Assembly (NCBI RefSeq): GCF_002003265.1
Contig: NZ_CP019687.1
Location: forward strand, 1,612,001 to 1,676,000
Direction of reading: 5' to 3'
Source of the DNA: Paenibacillus larvae subsp. larvae
Lineage (GTDB): Bacteria > Bacillota > Bacilli > Paenibacillales > NBRC-103111
Length of the DNA stretch: 64,000 nucleotides
The translations under genes were made by a program, and so were the position numbers. Positions 48,438-58,439 of the stretch are shown here, one piece after another; position 1 is the stretch's first letter; every line of letters begins with the position of its first letter. Below the pieces are notes generated by a model. That model made no database searches and was not told where the DNA came from. It saw only the letters and a list, made by a program, of their open reading frames with translations.

Positions 48438-49589
48438 TTATATCCGGATAAAAGCGGCAAACACTTCATTTCCAAGAAAAAGCCCCTGTTTCGATAACCG
48501 ATACCCTTTCTCGCTTTGTTCCAGGAGCCCTTTTTGCTCCAACTGCCGGATGGTCTGCCCAAAGCGCCCTTCCAGGTCAGTTCCGAACTGATTGTAAAAA
48601 TCATCCCTGGACACGCCTTCCAGAAGTCTAAGTCCAACCATCATGAAATCTTCCATTGCTTCCTGTTCCGGGACAATCTCCTGAGATAGAATGGGACGGC
48701 CGCTTCGCGTCGCGTCAATATAAGGCTGAACACCTTTGATATTGATATGCCGCATTCTGTTCACATAGCCGTGGGCACCAGCCCCGATTCCATAATAGCT
48801 TTGATTGTGCCAATACATCTTATTGTGTCTGCTCTCATAGCCCGACTTGGCAAAATTGGAAATTTCGTAGTGAATAAATCCTTCTTCCGTTAATTTATCC
48901 ATGATAAGCTGGAACATGGCCAGTTCCTCATTTTCACTTGGCAGAGGAAGCTGATCTTTATGATACAGGGTATGAAAAAGGGTATTTTCTTCCACTTTCA
49001 AGCTGTATATCGAATAATGGTGCAAATGCAGCTCCAATGCTTTTTTCAGAGTGTCTTCCATCATTTCTACTGTTTGATCCGGCAATCCGAACATAAGATC
49101 AATAGAGATATTAGCAAATCCCGCCTTATGGGCGTTTTCGATACTTCGGTATACATCATCCGTATTATGAATCCGGCCAATTTTCGTAAGCAGCCCGTTG
49201 TTAAAAGATTGCACACCGAAACTAAGCCGGTTAACTCCGCCACTATGCATCACTTGAAGCTTTTCCAGGTCAGTGGTTCCCGGATTAGCTTCCATGGAAA
49301 ACTCGGTTTGCTCATCAATAGGAAAATAGGTATGAACCATTTCCAAGAATCGTTCCATCTGGTCCGGAAGCAATACGGTAGGCGTACCTCCACCGACAAA
49401 AACCGTTTCTATAGTACCAGGAGGATATTCAAGTACTGTCCGCTCCATTTCCCGCTCCATGGCATCCAGATAATCATGTACAGGTTGTCCTTTTAGGACA
49501 AAAGAATTGAAATCACAGTAATAGCATTTGTTTGTACAAAACGGAATGTGTATATAAACAGCTTTTGGTGCCGGATGCGTCTGGGCCAT
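48438..49589 (-). CDS. hemW: Radical SAM heme chaperone HemW
   Basis: The radical-SAM motif is YIHIPFCTNKCYYCDFNSF (CxxxCxxC). It lacks the fourth cysteine typical of true HemN, which argues for the heme chaperone HemW rather than coproporphyrinogen dehydrogenase. TVFVGGGTPTVL is the SAM-binding GGxTP motif. Length of 383 residues fits. It follows lepA, as in B. subtilis (formerly hemN). Confidence 0.93.
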   Translation of the reverse strand: MAQTHPAPKAVYIHIPFCTNKCYYCDFNSFVLKGQPVHDYLDAMEREMERTVLEYPPGTIETVFVGGGTPTVLLPDQMERFLEMVHTYFPIDEQTEFSMEANPGTTDLEKLQVMHSGGVNRLSFGVQSFNNGLLTKIGRIHNTDDVYRSIENAHKAGFANISIDLMFGLPDQTVEMMEDTLKKALELHLHHYSIYSLKVEENTLFHTLYHKDQLPLPSENEELAMFQLIMDKLTEEGFIHYEISNFAKSGYESRHNKMYWHNQSYYGIGAGAHGYVNRMRHINIKGVQPYIDATRSGRPILSQEIVPEQEAMEDFMMVGLRLLEGVSRDDFYNQFGTDLEGRFGQTIRQLEQKGLLEQSEKGYRLSKQGLFLGNEVFAAFIRI

Positions 49590-49617
49590 GGATGTTACGT
49601 CCTTTCTTTTCTTTTAA

Positions 49618-49647
49618 CAAAAACAGGAGCTTATGTCGCTCCTGTTT
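49618..49647 (-). terminator. Terminator of lepA
   Basis: AAACAGGAGC and GCTCCTGTTT form a 10-bp stem around a 7-base loop, with a T-rich tail on the minus strand. hemW starts only 29 bases later, so it may have its own promoter or read through. Confidence 0.85.
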
Positions 49648-49669
49648 AGCTGCTGATTGTTCTTCTTTA

Positions 49670-51484
49670 TCAATCGTCTATTTTCAGAACCGCCATAAAG
49701 GCTTCCTGAGGTACCTCGACACTACCGACCTGCTTCATGCGCTTCTTCCCTTCTTTCTGCTTCTCAAGCAATTTCCTTTTCCGGGAAATATCACCGCCGT
49801 AGCACTTGGCAAGCACGTTTTTGCGCATCGCTTTTACGGTTTCGCGGGCCACTATTTTTTGACCGATTGCCGCCTGCACAGGAACCTCGAACATCTGGCG
49901 CGGAATAAGTTCTTTAAGCTTTTCGCACAGGATTTTCCCCCGGTGGTAAGCCCGGTCGCGATGGACAATGAAAGATAATGCATCCACTTGCTCCCCGTTC
50001 AGCAGAATATCCATCTTTACCAGATTGGATTTTTTATAGCCGGAAAGGTCGTAATCGAAGGAAGCATATCCTTTGGTACTTGATTTTAGCTGATCAAAGA
50101 AGTCATACACAATTTCGGAAAGCGGAATGTCATAGGTAAGCGTAACACGGTTAGTATCCAAATATTCCATATTTAAAAACTCCCCGCGTTTGCCTTGGCA
50201 CAATTCCATAATAGCTCCGACAAAATCGTTCGGTACAATAATGGAAGCTTTCACATAAGGTTCTTCAATATATTCGATTTTTTGAGGGTCTGGCATATTC
50301 GAAGGATTATCGATTTCCAGTACCTCTCCGCTGGTCATAGTAACTTTGAAAACAACACTTGGAGCCGTTGTAATCAGCGGGATATTAAATTCCCGTTCGA
50401 TTCTTTCCTGAATGATCTCCATATGGAGCAGCCCCAAAAATCCGCAGCGGAATCCAAACCCCAGAGCAGAGGATGTCTCAGGTTCATAACTAAGGGAAGC
50501 ATCATTCAATTCCAGTTTTTGCAGGGCTTCCCGCAGATCATTGTAATCAGAGGTCTCAATCGGATATAAACCACAGAATACCATCGGGTTGATTTTGCGG
50601 TACCCCGGCAGCGGCTCAGGTGCAGGGTTTTTAGCTTCCGTAACGGTATCCCCCACACGGGTGTCTCCCACATTCTTGATACCCGCCACAATAAATCCTA
50701 CATCTCCGACATTCAATTGGTCGATAATGGTCATTCTCGGCATAAAAGCGCCAACTTCGATGACTTCGAACGTTTTATCCGTTGCCATAAATTTTATTTT
50801 GGTACCGGCCTTGATCGCTCCATCCATTACCCGGACATAAACAATAACTCCTTTATACGGGTCATAGTGAGAGTCAAAGATCAACGCTTTTAAAGGTTTG
50901 TCCGGATCACCTTCGGGGGCCGGAACTTTTGTGCAAACCTGCTCCAAGATTTCTTTAATCCCGATACCGGCCTTTGCGGAAGCAAGAACCGCATCGCTTG
51001 CATCAAGACCGATAACATCTTCAATTTCCTGCTTGACCCGTTCAGGATCTGCACTCGGCAAGTCGATTTTATTAATCACAGGCAGTATCTCAAGATCATT
51101 ATCCAGTGCCAGATAAACGTTAGCAAGCGTCTGTGCCTCAATTCCCTGGGCAGCATCTACAACAAGGAGAGCCCCTTCACAGGCAGCCAAGCTTCGGGAT
51201 ACTTCATACGTGAAATCGACATGTCCCGGCGTATCAATCAGATTCAGAATATATTCCTGGCCGTCATCGGCCTTGTAATTCAGGCGCACTGCCTGAAGCT
51301 TGATCGTAATTCCTCTTTCCCGCTCCAGATCCATCTGGTCCAGAACTTGCTGCTGCATTTCCCTAGAGGAAAGTGCTCCGGTATATTCCAGAATCCGGTC
51401 AGCGAGTGTGGACTTGCCATGGTCGATATGAGCGATAATGGAAAAGTTGCGAATTTGTTGTTGTCTTTCATGAATGTCCGTCAT
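49670..51484 (-). CDS. lepA: Elongation factor 4 (LepA)
   Basis: A ribosome-bound GTPase that back-translocates stalled ribosomes. GTPase motifs: G1 [16 protein letters not shown]2 region RGITIKL, G3 DTPGHVDF, G4 INKIDLPSA. The C-terminal LepA-specific domain ends [18 protein letters not shown]. The length of 604 residues is normal. Conserved position between the sporulation genes and hemW. Confidence 0.98.
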   Translation of the reverse strand: MTDIHERQQQIRNFSIIAHIDHGKSTLADRILEYTGALSSREMQQQVLDQMDLERERGITIKLQAVRLNYKADDGQEYILNLIDTPGHVDFTYEVSRSLAACEGALLVVDAAQGIEAQTLANVYLALDNDLEILPVINKIDLPSADPERVKQEIEDVIGLDASDAVLASAKAGIGIKEILEQVCTKVPAPEGDPDKPLKALIFDSHYDPYKGVIVYVRVMDGAIKAGTKIKFMATDKTFEVIEVGAFMPRMTIIDQLNVGDVGFIVAGIKNVGDTRVGDTVTEAKNPAPEPLPGYRKINPMVFCGLYPIETSDYNDLREALQKLELNDASLSYEPETSSALGFGFRCGFLGLLHMEIIQERIEREFNIPLITTAPSVVFKVTMTSGEVLEIDNPSNMPDPQKIEYIEEPYVKASIIVPNDFVGAIMELCQGKRGEFLNMEYLDTNRVTLTYDIPLSEIVYDFFDQLKSSTKGYASFDYDLSGYKKSNLVKMDILLNGEQVDALSFIVHRDRAYHRGKILCEKLKELIPRQMFEVPVQAAIGQKIVARETVKAMRKNVLAKCYGGDISRKRKLLEKQKEGKKRMKQVGSVEVPQEAFMAVLKIDD

Positions 51485-51560
51485 GCCTTACCCCCACTAA
51501 ACATACAATACCATTTATTATATCAACAGGAAGGGATGTCATCAATTATTTTATCCGTTC

Positions 51561-52004
51561 TTATCGAAAGATCGAATCAAACAGGGATACAACGGAGCTT
51601 ATTCCTTTCTGTGCCACATTTGTGAGCATATCGCCGATATGGTTTCCTACCTGGTTCATACCGCCTGTCTTTTTACCTTCCAGAGGGGGTGAAGCTTTAG
51701 AACCGGCCGGGGTTTCCTTATCTTTTCCGGCTTCCTTACGGGGTGTTCCTTTTTGGTCAAACTGACCATCCAGCAGGGCCCGAAGCACTTTTTTTCGTTC
51801 ATCCTCCCTGATTTCTTCCTCAGTCATCCTGGGTTTTCCCTCTACCTCCGGCGGGGCGGACTTCACTGTATTGTCGGTACGCTTATCAGCTCTCACCGAT
51901 GGTCCCTGAATTTCATTCATCCCCTTCGTAGCCAGTTCAATACCAAGAAAAATGCAGAAACATAATATCAGGCTGAAAATCAGTAAACGGTTATAGTGAA
52001 TCAT
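51561..52004 (-). CDS. yqxA: YqxA/DUF3679-like membrane protein
   Basis: A 147-residue protein with one N-terminal membrane helix (about residues 8-25: LLIFSLILCFCIFLGIEL), a charged Lys/Glu/Pro-rich middle and a C-terminal amphipathic helix (ISSVVSLFDSIF). Position between spoIIP and lepA matches B. subtilis yqxA. Function is unknown; the family name rests mainly on position and layout. Confidence 0.7.
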   Translation of the reverse strand: MIHYNRLLIFSLILCFCIFLGIELATKGMNEIQGPSVRADKRTDNTVKSAPPEVEGKPRMTEEEIREDERKKVLRALLDGQFDQKGTPRKEAGKDKETPAGSKASPPLEGKKTGGMNQVGNHIGDMLTNVAQKGISSVVSLFDSIFR

Positions 52005-52040
52005 GCCTGCCCCTCCTTAATAGCATTGATCCGTCTTTCC

Positions 52041-53237
52041 TTACGAACCGCCGCTTACTTTTTCCGCATTCAAAATTACCTGTGAGATGGCTTCACTTAA
52101 ATACGATGCTGTCCTGTAGGATTCTTCCAGTGTATTGTAGGGTCCGCCTATCTCGATAAGAATGCTGTTGGGAGAAAAGTTTTGATTATAAATACCATTA
52201 GAATTTGTCTCCGTTTTGGCATGGATACCTTTGGAGATGCCCGGGTACTTTTTATCCAGAGCCTGGTGAATCTGAGAGGCAAACTGTTCATTCGCCTTCC
52301 ATTTCGGATTTTTTCCTCCGATAATAAAATACACCTGTGCATAATCCTTACCGTCTATCGTTACCGTTGTTTTATCCCTGGGCTGGGAATCCCGGTGGAT
52401 GTCAAAATAATAAGTTAAATCAGGATGAGCTGTGGCTGCCTCTTCAAGAGTCTTCAGGGAATATTTATAGGAAAACGGATACTTGAATCCTTTGACAACA
52501 TTAGGATAAATTGTCTCGGAATGAATCGATCCTACCCCGTTTTTCTCAAGCTGTTCCGCAAGTTTTTTGCCTACCAGTGTAACGTTTATCTTGCTGTCAT
52601 AGGCCTTATCGGGATTATCTATCCCCTTTAGTTCAGGTAAATAAGACTCATTGCTGTGCGTCTGATATACAAATGCCACATTCCTGGTGATTTTAGGAGG
52701 CTCCTGATTGGCGGCCGGTTCAGGCGTCGGAGCAGGTGTCGGTTCCAGAGTAGGTACGGGTTGAGCGGATGAATCCGGTTCCCCTTGTACCACATCTGAA
52801 GAAGGCATCAAATCGACAGGCGGGCTATTATCGGCAGCTTGTCCCTGATGAAGTACAATGGATTGGTCACCCCCAAGGCCGGGAAGCTCCTGGGAAAGGA
52901 AACTTTTGGGGTCTGCCGGGTTGATATTCGTTATAAACCGGAAAGCAAATCCCATAACATGACGCGGTGAAAATGTGTATTGATCTTCCTGATTTAAATG
53001 GGGAACCTCTAGTCCCAGCATATCCAAAAAAAACTCATTAGAAACAGAAGCGGCGAGACCTTTCATCGAATCGAGAGGAGTTGTAGCTATCTTGCTCTGC
53101 ACCACACTGCCTGTCCCCAGAGCCAGGAACAGGCCCAAGGTAAAAAAGCTGAGGTATATACCGACTTTCGTAATCAGACTGGCTTCAAGCATCATTTTCC
53201 GTACTTTGCTCATGTTGATTACCGCAATTCTTTTCAT
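52041..53237 (-). CDS. spoIIP: Stage II sporulation protein P
   Basis: SpoIIP is a cell-wall amidase/endopeptidase of the engulfment machine. A membrane anchor (about residues 20-44) precedes a Pro/Thr-rich linker (PVPTLEPTPAPTPEP) and the C-terminal hydrolase domain with VYQTHSNESYLP, YYFDIHRDS and ILIEIGGPYNTLEES. ATG at 53237 chosen because AGGAGG precedes it; a 22-residue longer frame exists. Length about 398 residues. Confidence 0.95.
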   Translation of the reverse strand: MKRIAVINMSKVRKMMLEASLITKVGIYLSFFTLGLFLALGTGSVVQSKIATTPLDSMKGLAASVSNEFFLDMLGLEVPHLNQEDQYTFSPRHVMGFAFRFITNINPADPKSFLSQELPGLGGDQSIVLHQGQAADNSPPVDLMPSSDVVQGEPDSSAQPVPTLEPTPAPTPEPAANQEPPKITRNVAFVYQTHSNESYLPELKGIDNPDKAYDSKINVTLVGKKLAEQLEKNGVGSIHSETIYPNVVKGFKYPFSYKYSLKTLEEAATAHPDLTYYFDIHRDSQPRDKTTVTIDGKDYAQVYFIIGGKNPKWKANEQFASQIHQALDKKYPGISKGIHAKTETNSNGIYNQNFSPNSILIEIGGPYNTLEESYRTASYLSEAISQVILNAEKVSGGS

Positions 53238-53384
53238 CTCTTTTCCTCCTACAACGCTTGTGCCGTACAAGCAGGATGCAAAACATAACGCCCCGTCTTT
53301 CATCTATTACACTCTATGAAAAAGAAAGAGAAGCTAGAACTCCCGTTTTGCTAGAAAAATAGAATCCGGGCTTAAGGACAAAAA

Positions 53385-53412
53385 AGCCTCCCTTTAAAAG
53401 AGGGGGCTTCAG
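53385..53412 (-). terminator. Terminator of gpr
   Basis: On the minus strand AAGCCCCCTC and GGGAGGCTTTTTT form a stem with a T-run. Confidence 0.8.
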
Positions 53413-53438
53413 CCTAGGTGAACTTTCCTATTAACTTG

Positions 53439-54434
53439 TCAGTGCGTATAGGCAGCCACATTATTTGTATCAATTGCCTCATGGAGAGCAGCATTCAGTC
53501 CGCTGGCAATGACATTGGCAATATCCTCAATGAACTGGTCAATTTCCTTGGGGGTAACGAGCAGATCGTGTCCAAGCGGACTAAGTACCTCTTTCACAAG
53601 CATCAGCCGCTCATCGTCTGTCATTTGATCAAGCAGTCCCATGATTTGGCCCGCTTGCCGGGTCTGGGAATGAAAATGTTTTTGTATCATGTCGATGGCA
53701 CTGTTGACTACTGTTGAAGCATAGACAACCGTAGGAACACCGATAGCAATCACGGGAACCCCAAGGGTTTCTTCTGTCAGGCCCATGCGCTTGTTCCCGA
53801 TACCGGAACCGGGGTGAATTCCTGTATCGGCTATCTGAATAGTAGTATTGACCCTCTCAAGTGCCCGGGAGGCCAAAGCATCCACGGCAATGACCAGATC
53901 GGGCTTTGATTTATCCACAATCCCCTGCACAATCTCACCGCTTTCCATCCCGGTTATTCCGAGGACACCTGGGGCCATTGCACTGACCGGACGATAGCCC
54001 GGCTCCACCTGATCCGGCATAAGTTCGAAATAATGCCGCGTAATCATCACATTTTCCACAACAAGAGGCCCTAGGGCGTCGGGTGTAACATTCCAGTTTC
54101 CCAGCCCAATAATCAGTACCTTGGCATTTTTGGGAATTCCCCGCTTAGCAAGGAATTGTTCGAACAATTGGGCAAATTTCGTTGCTACCTTATCCTGAAC
54201 CTCTGTATCCTGCCTGCGAAGGCCGGGTACTTCCAGCGTAATATAATGTCCCGGGAGTTTTCCCATAGCCTGGGCACCTTCCTGGGAAGTAATTTCGATC
54301 ATGGTGATATTGATTCCATTCTCGTGATAGGAATCTGTAAGTACACCCGGCAGGTTGGAGCCCCTTGCTTTTGAAGCCATGTCTCTTGCCTCTAGAGCCA
54401 AATCCGTACGCACGGAATAAGCGCCTAAATCCAT
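53439..54434 (-). CDS. gpr: Germination protease (GPR endopeptidase)
   Basis: GPR degrades small acid-soluble spore proteins at germination. The N-terminus MDLGAYSVRTDLALEARDM includes the pro-region cleaved during sporulation. Conserved stretches are VLIIGLGNWNVTPDALGP, DLVIAVDALASR and DTGIHPGSGIGNKR. The length of 331 residues is normal. Divergent from rpsT, as in other Bacillales. Confidence 0.96.
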   Translation of the reverse strand: MDLGAYSVRTDLALEARDMASKARGSNLPGVLTDSYHENGINITMIEITSQEGAQAMGKLPGHYITLEVPGLRRQDTEVQDKVATKFAQLFEQFLAKRGIPKNAKVLIIGLGNWNVTPDALGPLVVENVMITRHYFELMPDQVEPGYRPVSAMAPGVLGITGMESGEIVQGIVDKSKPDLVIAVDALASRALERVNTTIQIADTGIHPGSGIGNKRMGLTEETLGVPVIAIGVPTVVYASTVVNSAIDMIQKHFHSQTRQAGQIMGLLDQMTDDERLMLVKEVLSPLGHDLLVTPKEIDQFIEDIANVIASGLNAALHEAIDTNNVAAYTH

Positions 54435-54530
54435 TTGTCTTTAAGCTCCTCTCAATCTCAGATACCTGATATTGTTTGAAAAATAGTGATTTCTTATGCA
54501 TAGGGGAACGCTCCAACCCCGGCCAACCTA

Positions 54531-54559
54531 TTGCTTTTTCTAATACTGCGTGGTAGAAT
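54531..54559 (+). promoter_or_regulatory. Sigma-A promoter of rpsT
   Basis: TTGCTT (54531-54536), a 17-base spacer and TAGAAT (54554-54559) precede rpsT. Confidence 0.8.
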
Positions 54560-54619
54560 ATCTAAAGTTGTCAACAAATGAAACGTTGAACGCCTTACTT
54601 GAAGTAGGAGGTGAATGTC

Positions 54620-54892
54620 ATGCCAAACATCAAATCCGCGATCAAAAGAGTAAAGGTGAGCGATAAGCGCCGTCTTCGCAACGCCTCTCAAAAATCCGAT
54701 CTTCGCACTGCGATAAAAGCTTTTGAAACCGTTGTTGCAAGCAATAACGTTGATTCTGCTAAAGAAGCTTTCGTCGTTGCTTCCAAAAAGTTGGATAAAG
54801 CAGCGTCTAAAGGATTAATCCATAAAAATGTTGCTAACCGCAAAAAATCTCGCCTGGCTAAAAAGCTCAACGAGTTGGTTGCACAAGCATAA
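54620..54892 (+). CDS. rpsT: Ribosomal protein S20 (bS20)
   Basis: A 90-residue basic helical protein of the 30S subunit: [18 protein letters not shown] at the N-terminus and [19 protein letters not shown] at the C-terminus. The ATG at 54620 is chosen because AGGAGGTGA precedes it; a GTG 9 bases upstream is less likely. Own promoter and terminator. Confidence 0.98.
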   Translation: MPNIKSAIKRVKVSDKRRLRNASQKSDLRTAIKAFETVVASNNVDSAKEAFVVASKKLDKAASKGLIHKNVANRKKSRLAKKLNELVAQA

Positions 54893-54915
54893 TTTTTCAA
54901 AACATAACCATGAGA

Positions 54916-54953
54916 GAACAGCTCCGCCGTTTTTAAAAACGGCGGAGCTGTTC
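54916..54953 (+). terminator. Terminator of rpsT
   Basis: GAACAGCTCCGCCG-TTTTT pairs perfectly with AAAAA-CGGCGGAGCTGTTC; the palindrome covers 38 bases. Confidence 0.88.
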
Positions 54954-54990
54954 CGTATATGAAGTTATAAAATCAGATTTTATGTCTCCT

Positions 54991-56016
54991 TTAAAACCCG
55001 GCGGCTTGCTTTAAGAGAAAGAAGTGAAGCCCCATCGTTTTGTCCACCTGCCCGGTTTTCATTTGGTAATCCAAATCCGCGAGGGCTGAAATAACCTGGC
55101 TGAGCTGTTCTTCCGAATACGTTTTGCCCTGCTGATCCGCAATTTTTACCGCATAGGGATGCAATCCAATCTGGGAGGCGGTTTGCTGATGGGAATACCC
55201 TTGTTTACTCAATGCTTTCACCTGCAGCATAATCCGGTATTGTCTGGCGATCAGCATGACCAGTTTAATTGGCTCTTCTTTTTGCCTGATCAAATCTTCC
55301 AGCAGATCAAATGCTTTGTTCATCCGCTTTTGAACCACATGCTCAACCAGCATGAAGACATTTTGTTCCGCCGTTCTTGGGACCATCTGATCAATCAATT
55401 CTCCCGTGACGGTCCCGCCTTTTCCCACATATAAAGAAAGCTTTGCTATTTCTTTGGAGATGGACTGAAGATGTCCGTCCGTATATACAATAAGCTGTTC
55501 GACCGCTTCAGGACTGAATGTAAATTTTGCTTCCGTCGCCTGCTTTTTTATCCATGCCTGAAGATGATCAACAGATAAAGGAGCGCAGGGTACGATCACT
55601 CCGTTTTGCTTGACCAGTTTAACAATTTTTTTCCGCTCATCCAGCTTTTCCGCATCCACGCGGAAAACCAGAACGGTGTAATCAACAGGAGCTTTCATGT
55701 ATGCGGTAAGTTTGTCCAGATCATGATCAAGCTTGTTATTTTCTTTGGCCGCCGTAAACAAAGCCGACCGCTGCACATATACCAGCTTACGCGGAGCCAT
55801 AAACGGCAGCGTTTCGGCATCAGCAATGATATCCTGAACGGGGGTTTCGGTTAAATCAAATTTACTGACGGCAAATTCCCGTTGATCAGGGTCTATCAGC
55901 GCCTCAGTGAGTTTACCTATAAATTGGTCAATTAAATAAGGTTCTGTCCCGTAGCAGAGATAAACCGGGGCGAAATCCCCTTTGCCGATTTGCTTCAATG
56001 CATCCTTATAGTCCAT
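54991..56016 (-). CDS. holA: DNA polymerase III subunit delta
   Basis: HolA opens the beta clamp during loading. N-terminal motif FAPVYLCYGTEPYLIDQF and the family pattern FDLTETPVQDIIADAETLP are typical. About 341 residues from the ATG at 56016 (AGAGGTGAAGG upstream). Conserved place next to rpsT. Confidence 0.94.
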   Translation of the reverse strand: MDYKDALKQIGKGDFAPVYLCYGTEPYLIDQFIGKLTEALIDPDQREFAVSKFDLTETPVQDIIADAETLPFMAPRKLVYVQRSALFTAAKENNKLDHDLDKLTAYMKAPVDYTVLVFRVDAEKLDERKKIVKLVKQNGVIVPCAPLSVDHLQAWIKKQATEAKFTFSPEAVEQLIVYTDGHLQSISKEIAKLSLYVGKGGTVTGELIDQMVPRTAEQNVFMLVEHVVQKRMNKAFDLLEDLIRQKEEPIKLVMLIARQYRIMLQVKALSKQGYSHQQTASQIGLHPYAVKIADQQGKTYSEEQLSQVISALADLDYQMKTGQVDKTMGLHFFLLKQAAGF

Positions 56017-56047
56017 ACCTTCACCTCTTTTTTTCATCTTACCAACA

Positions 56048-56094
56048 GCAAAGGGATTACGTCAAAACCTGTCGGCTTGACGCAATCCCTTTGC
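56048..56094 (-). terminator. Hairpin between the anti-sigma gene and holA
   Basis: GCAAAGGGATT-CGTCAA pairs with TTGACG-AATCCCTTTGC (17 of 18 bp). No strong T-run, so it may be an attenuator or terminate weakly. Confidence 0.65.
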
Positions 56095-56128
56095 CGGGGT
56101 AAAGGAAACACGGAAGAGTTTCCCGCTT

Positions 56129-56195
56129 ATAAGATAAGATACGCCCCTGTTTACAAGGAATCAGATTCAGGCAGGAATCAGCCATCTTATCTTAT
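56129..56195. repeat. 12-bp perfect inverted repeat
   Basis: ATAAGATAAGAT at 56129-56140 and ATCTTATCTTAT at 56184-56195, 43 bases apart, lie in a 250-base gap between holA and the anti-sigma gene. I see no gene in this gap. Confidence 0.8.
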
Positions 56196-56347
56196 GGAAA
56201 AACCTCGAGCTTTTGCCCGTACGAAGGCGGAACAGCATTTATTTGAACACCAGCGGCTTGGCTCTAGAAACCAAAACGCCGGTGAGTGTCCAACTCAGTT
56301 CCTTTCTTACCATACAGTATACGCAAAAACTCTGAAATGGTTCATCT

Positions 56348-57372
56348 TTATGAATTTACCGGTTGTTCTACTTTATCTTGGATTTGAATCACAAACTTTT
56401 GAGTTAGGTTACCGCTTGCCACTTCATAAGTGAAGCTGTTGTTGCCATTCCATCCGACCAGTAGCACTACATCATCTTGTTTCCATTGAAAGGAAGAAGA
56501 ATAAACAATCGTCTTGTCGGCATTGCGGATTATAACTTTTTGATTCTCGTTAGATGCAATCAGTTGACCGTCCCCGGTTTTCAACTGATTCTGGTTTATC
56601 TCCTGAAATTTGCCTACAATTTGCTTATTGACCTCGTCTTTGTCAGGTTGGGGCTGAACCGGAGGGGTCTCAGGCTCAGTTTTATCCGGTGCGGGGTCCT
56701 CTTTAGGCTTTGACGGTTTCGCAGCAGGTTGGGATGATGGTTTTTCCCGGTTTGGCTTGGAAACAGTTTCTTTGGGACTCTGTTGGACCTCCCCTTCACA
56801 TTAGGTCCATCATCCTTCTTCTCCGCTTTCACAGGCTCAACGTGAACAGGTTCCACTTTCTGCTGACTGGATGGTTTTTCTTCCATAAGCATGTTCTGCT
56901 CAGAAGGCGGTTGTACCGGTTCAGTTTCACTTTGCTCGGCTGTTATAAATATCTCTCCTGCATCCACAGCGCCCTCGGTCTGCAAGGAAGATACAGTAAA
57001 ACCAAGCGAAACCATACAAAAACCAAATACCGTTGCCACGATCCCCAGACCGTAACGACGGAATCTTCGCTTACAAAAACGGAATTGTCTGTCTAATTGT
57101 TTGGAGCTTTTTTGAAGGGGCCTAACAATAGCTGCTCTGGAACCTGTTGAATCAGGAAAAGGCAGTTTCGGAAGAACCCGATCAACCAGGCTGTAAGGCG
57201 GTTTGATTTGTGGCAAAGGTGCGATGTCCTTCTCAAGCAGTTTTAAACGCCAATATAACTCCATACAGGAAGAACACTGCTCGATATGCAGGAGGAGCTT
57301 TTCCCGCTGAACCGGGCTCAAATGATGATCCAAATCTTCCTGCATGAAAGATACAGCCTCATTACACCTCAT
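56348..57372 (-). pseudogene. Anti-sigma factor with zinc finger, one frameshift
   Basis: The N-terminal zinc-binding domain (MRCNEAVSFMQEDLDHHL; HIEQCSSC) is the usual binding site for an ECF sigma factor. A membrane helix follows (GIVATVFGFCMVSLGFTVS, about residue 112). After about residue 190 the frame shifts in a GGGG run near 56800; with one more G it continues GEVQQSPKETVSKPNREKPS through a Pro/Glu-rich region to a C-terminal domain ending FVIQIQDKVEQPVNS at 56348. Its ATG overlaps the sigma stop. Confidence 0.85.
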
Positions 57373-57936
57373 CCTGGATGCCTCCCCTCTGATAATCTTG
57401 CAGGAAAACCTGCAATTGTTGTCTGGAGCGGAAGAGATAGGATTTGACCGTATTTAAAGGCAATCCGAGACGATTTGCTATTTCATGATAGGAAAAACCG
57501 TTTAAATACCGCAGTACTACCACAGAACGATGATGATCCGGCAATTTATGTATAGCTTTCTTATGTCTTCTATAAGGTAAGCATTCATTACTTCATCTTC
57601 TACATTCCTGTCGCACATAAAATGAAGATCATGCTCTTCAATGGATACAGTAGGCTTGGCCTTTCTGAACTTATCAATACAAATATTCGTAACGATACGT
57701 TGAACCCACGTCTTAAACTGGGCTTTTTCCTCATAAGAACCGATTTTCGAATAAATACGGATGAGCACTTCTTGAGAAGCATCCAGTGCATCCTGTTCAT
57801 TGCCAAGCAAATAGTAGGCTGTACGATAAACATAGGTTTCAATCTCTCGCAGCAGGCTAACGAGTGCTTCCTGATTGCCGGATTGGGCTTCTCTTATGAC
57901 TTCAGGCGGTACCACGCTGCTCCCCCTCTCCTGCAC
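57362..57936 (-). pseudogene. ECF RNA polymerase sigma factor, one frameshift
   Basis: Region 2 is intact (YVYRTAYYLLGNEQDALDAS; VLIRIYSKI; FKTWVQRIVTNICIDKFR). A missing base near 57548 (ATAAATTG, where an extra A restores the frame) cuts off region 4, which is found in another frame (LPDHHRSVVVLRYLNGFSYH; EIANRLGLPLNTVKSYLFRS). As written the protein could bind core polymerase but not the -35 box. Its stop overlaps the anti-sigma start by translational coupling. Confidence 0.88.
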
Positions 57937-58340
57937 CTTTACAGACGCTTGTTAAGCATTGAAGGTTGCAACCATCTATTAATATGAAGAAAAAAAATCT
58001 TGGTTTTCCGACTTTGGATATACCCGGTAAAAAAGATAACTGTCAGGAAGTTAGGTAATTTGTCAAACAACTGGGCCGAAAGAGTTAACTTTCTTTCATG
58101 GATATATGAAAAATTCCCTATAGCGGAATCTATCATACCATAAATTTAGTATTTTTTTGTCGTATTTCTTCGGTTTTTGTCATCTTTTTTTAATTCAGGT
58201 TCTCTATTAATATCGGAAATTGTCGGCAAATGTTTAAAGACTTACACACCTACTAAAGACCCAAAGAAGTTAGACTCCATTTTTTTAATCTGACTTATTG
58301 CCGCAATCCTGACAGATTAATAGAGAGCTAAAACATAAAG
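57937..58340. other. Intergenic stretch upstream of the sigma operon
   Basis: About 400 AT-rich bases without a supported gene. It holds the sigma operon's promoter region and marks the left edge of the bacteriocin locus. Confidence 0.5.
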
Positions 58341-58383
58341 AACCCAAGGGAGGACACTTTTTCAAGTATCCATCTCTTGGGTT
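58341..58383 (-). terminator. Terminator of the bacteriocin transporter genes
   Basis: On the minus strand AACCCAAG pairs with CTTGGGTT, enclosing an inner stem GGATACTT / AAGTGTCC with a GAAA loop. A T-rich tail follows. Confidence 0.85.
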
Positions 58384-58439
58384 ACGGTTTTACGGGCGAG
58401 AATTATTCTACATATGTGAGAACGTTTAAAGAGAGCCGT

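Noticed and set aside
55990-56433. 147-codon frame on the + strand across the holA/anti-sigma gap
   Set aside because: It overlaps holA's start and the anti-sigma end in antisense, crosses a terminator and has no ribosome-binding site.
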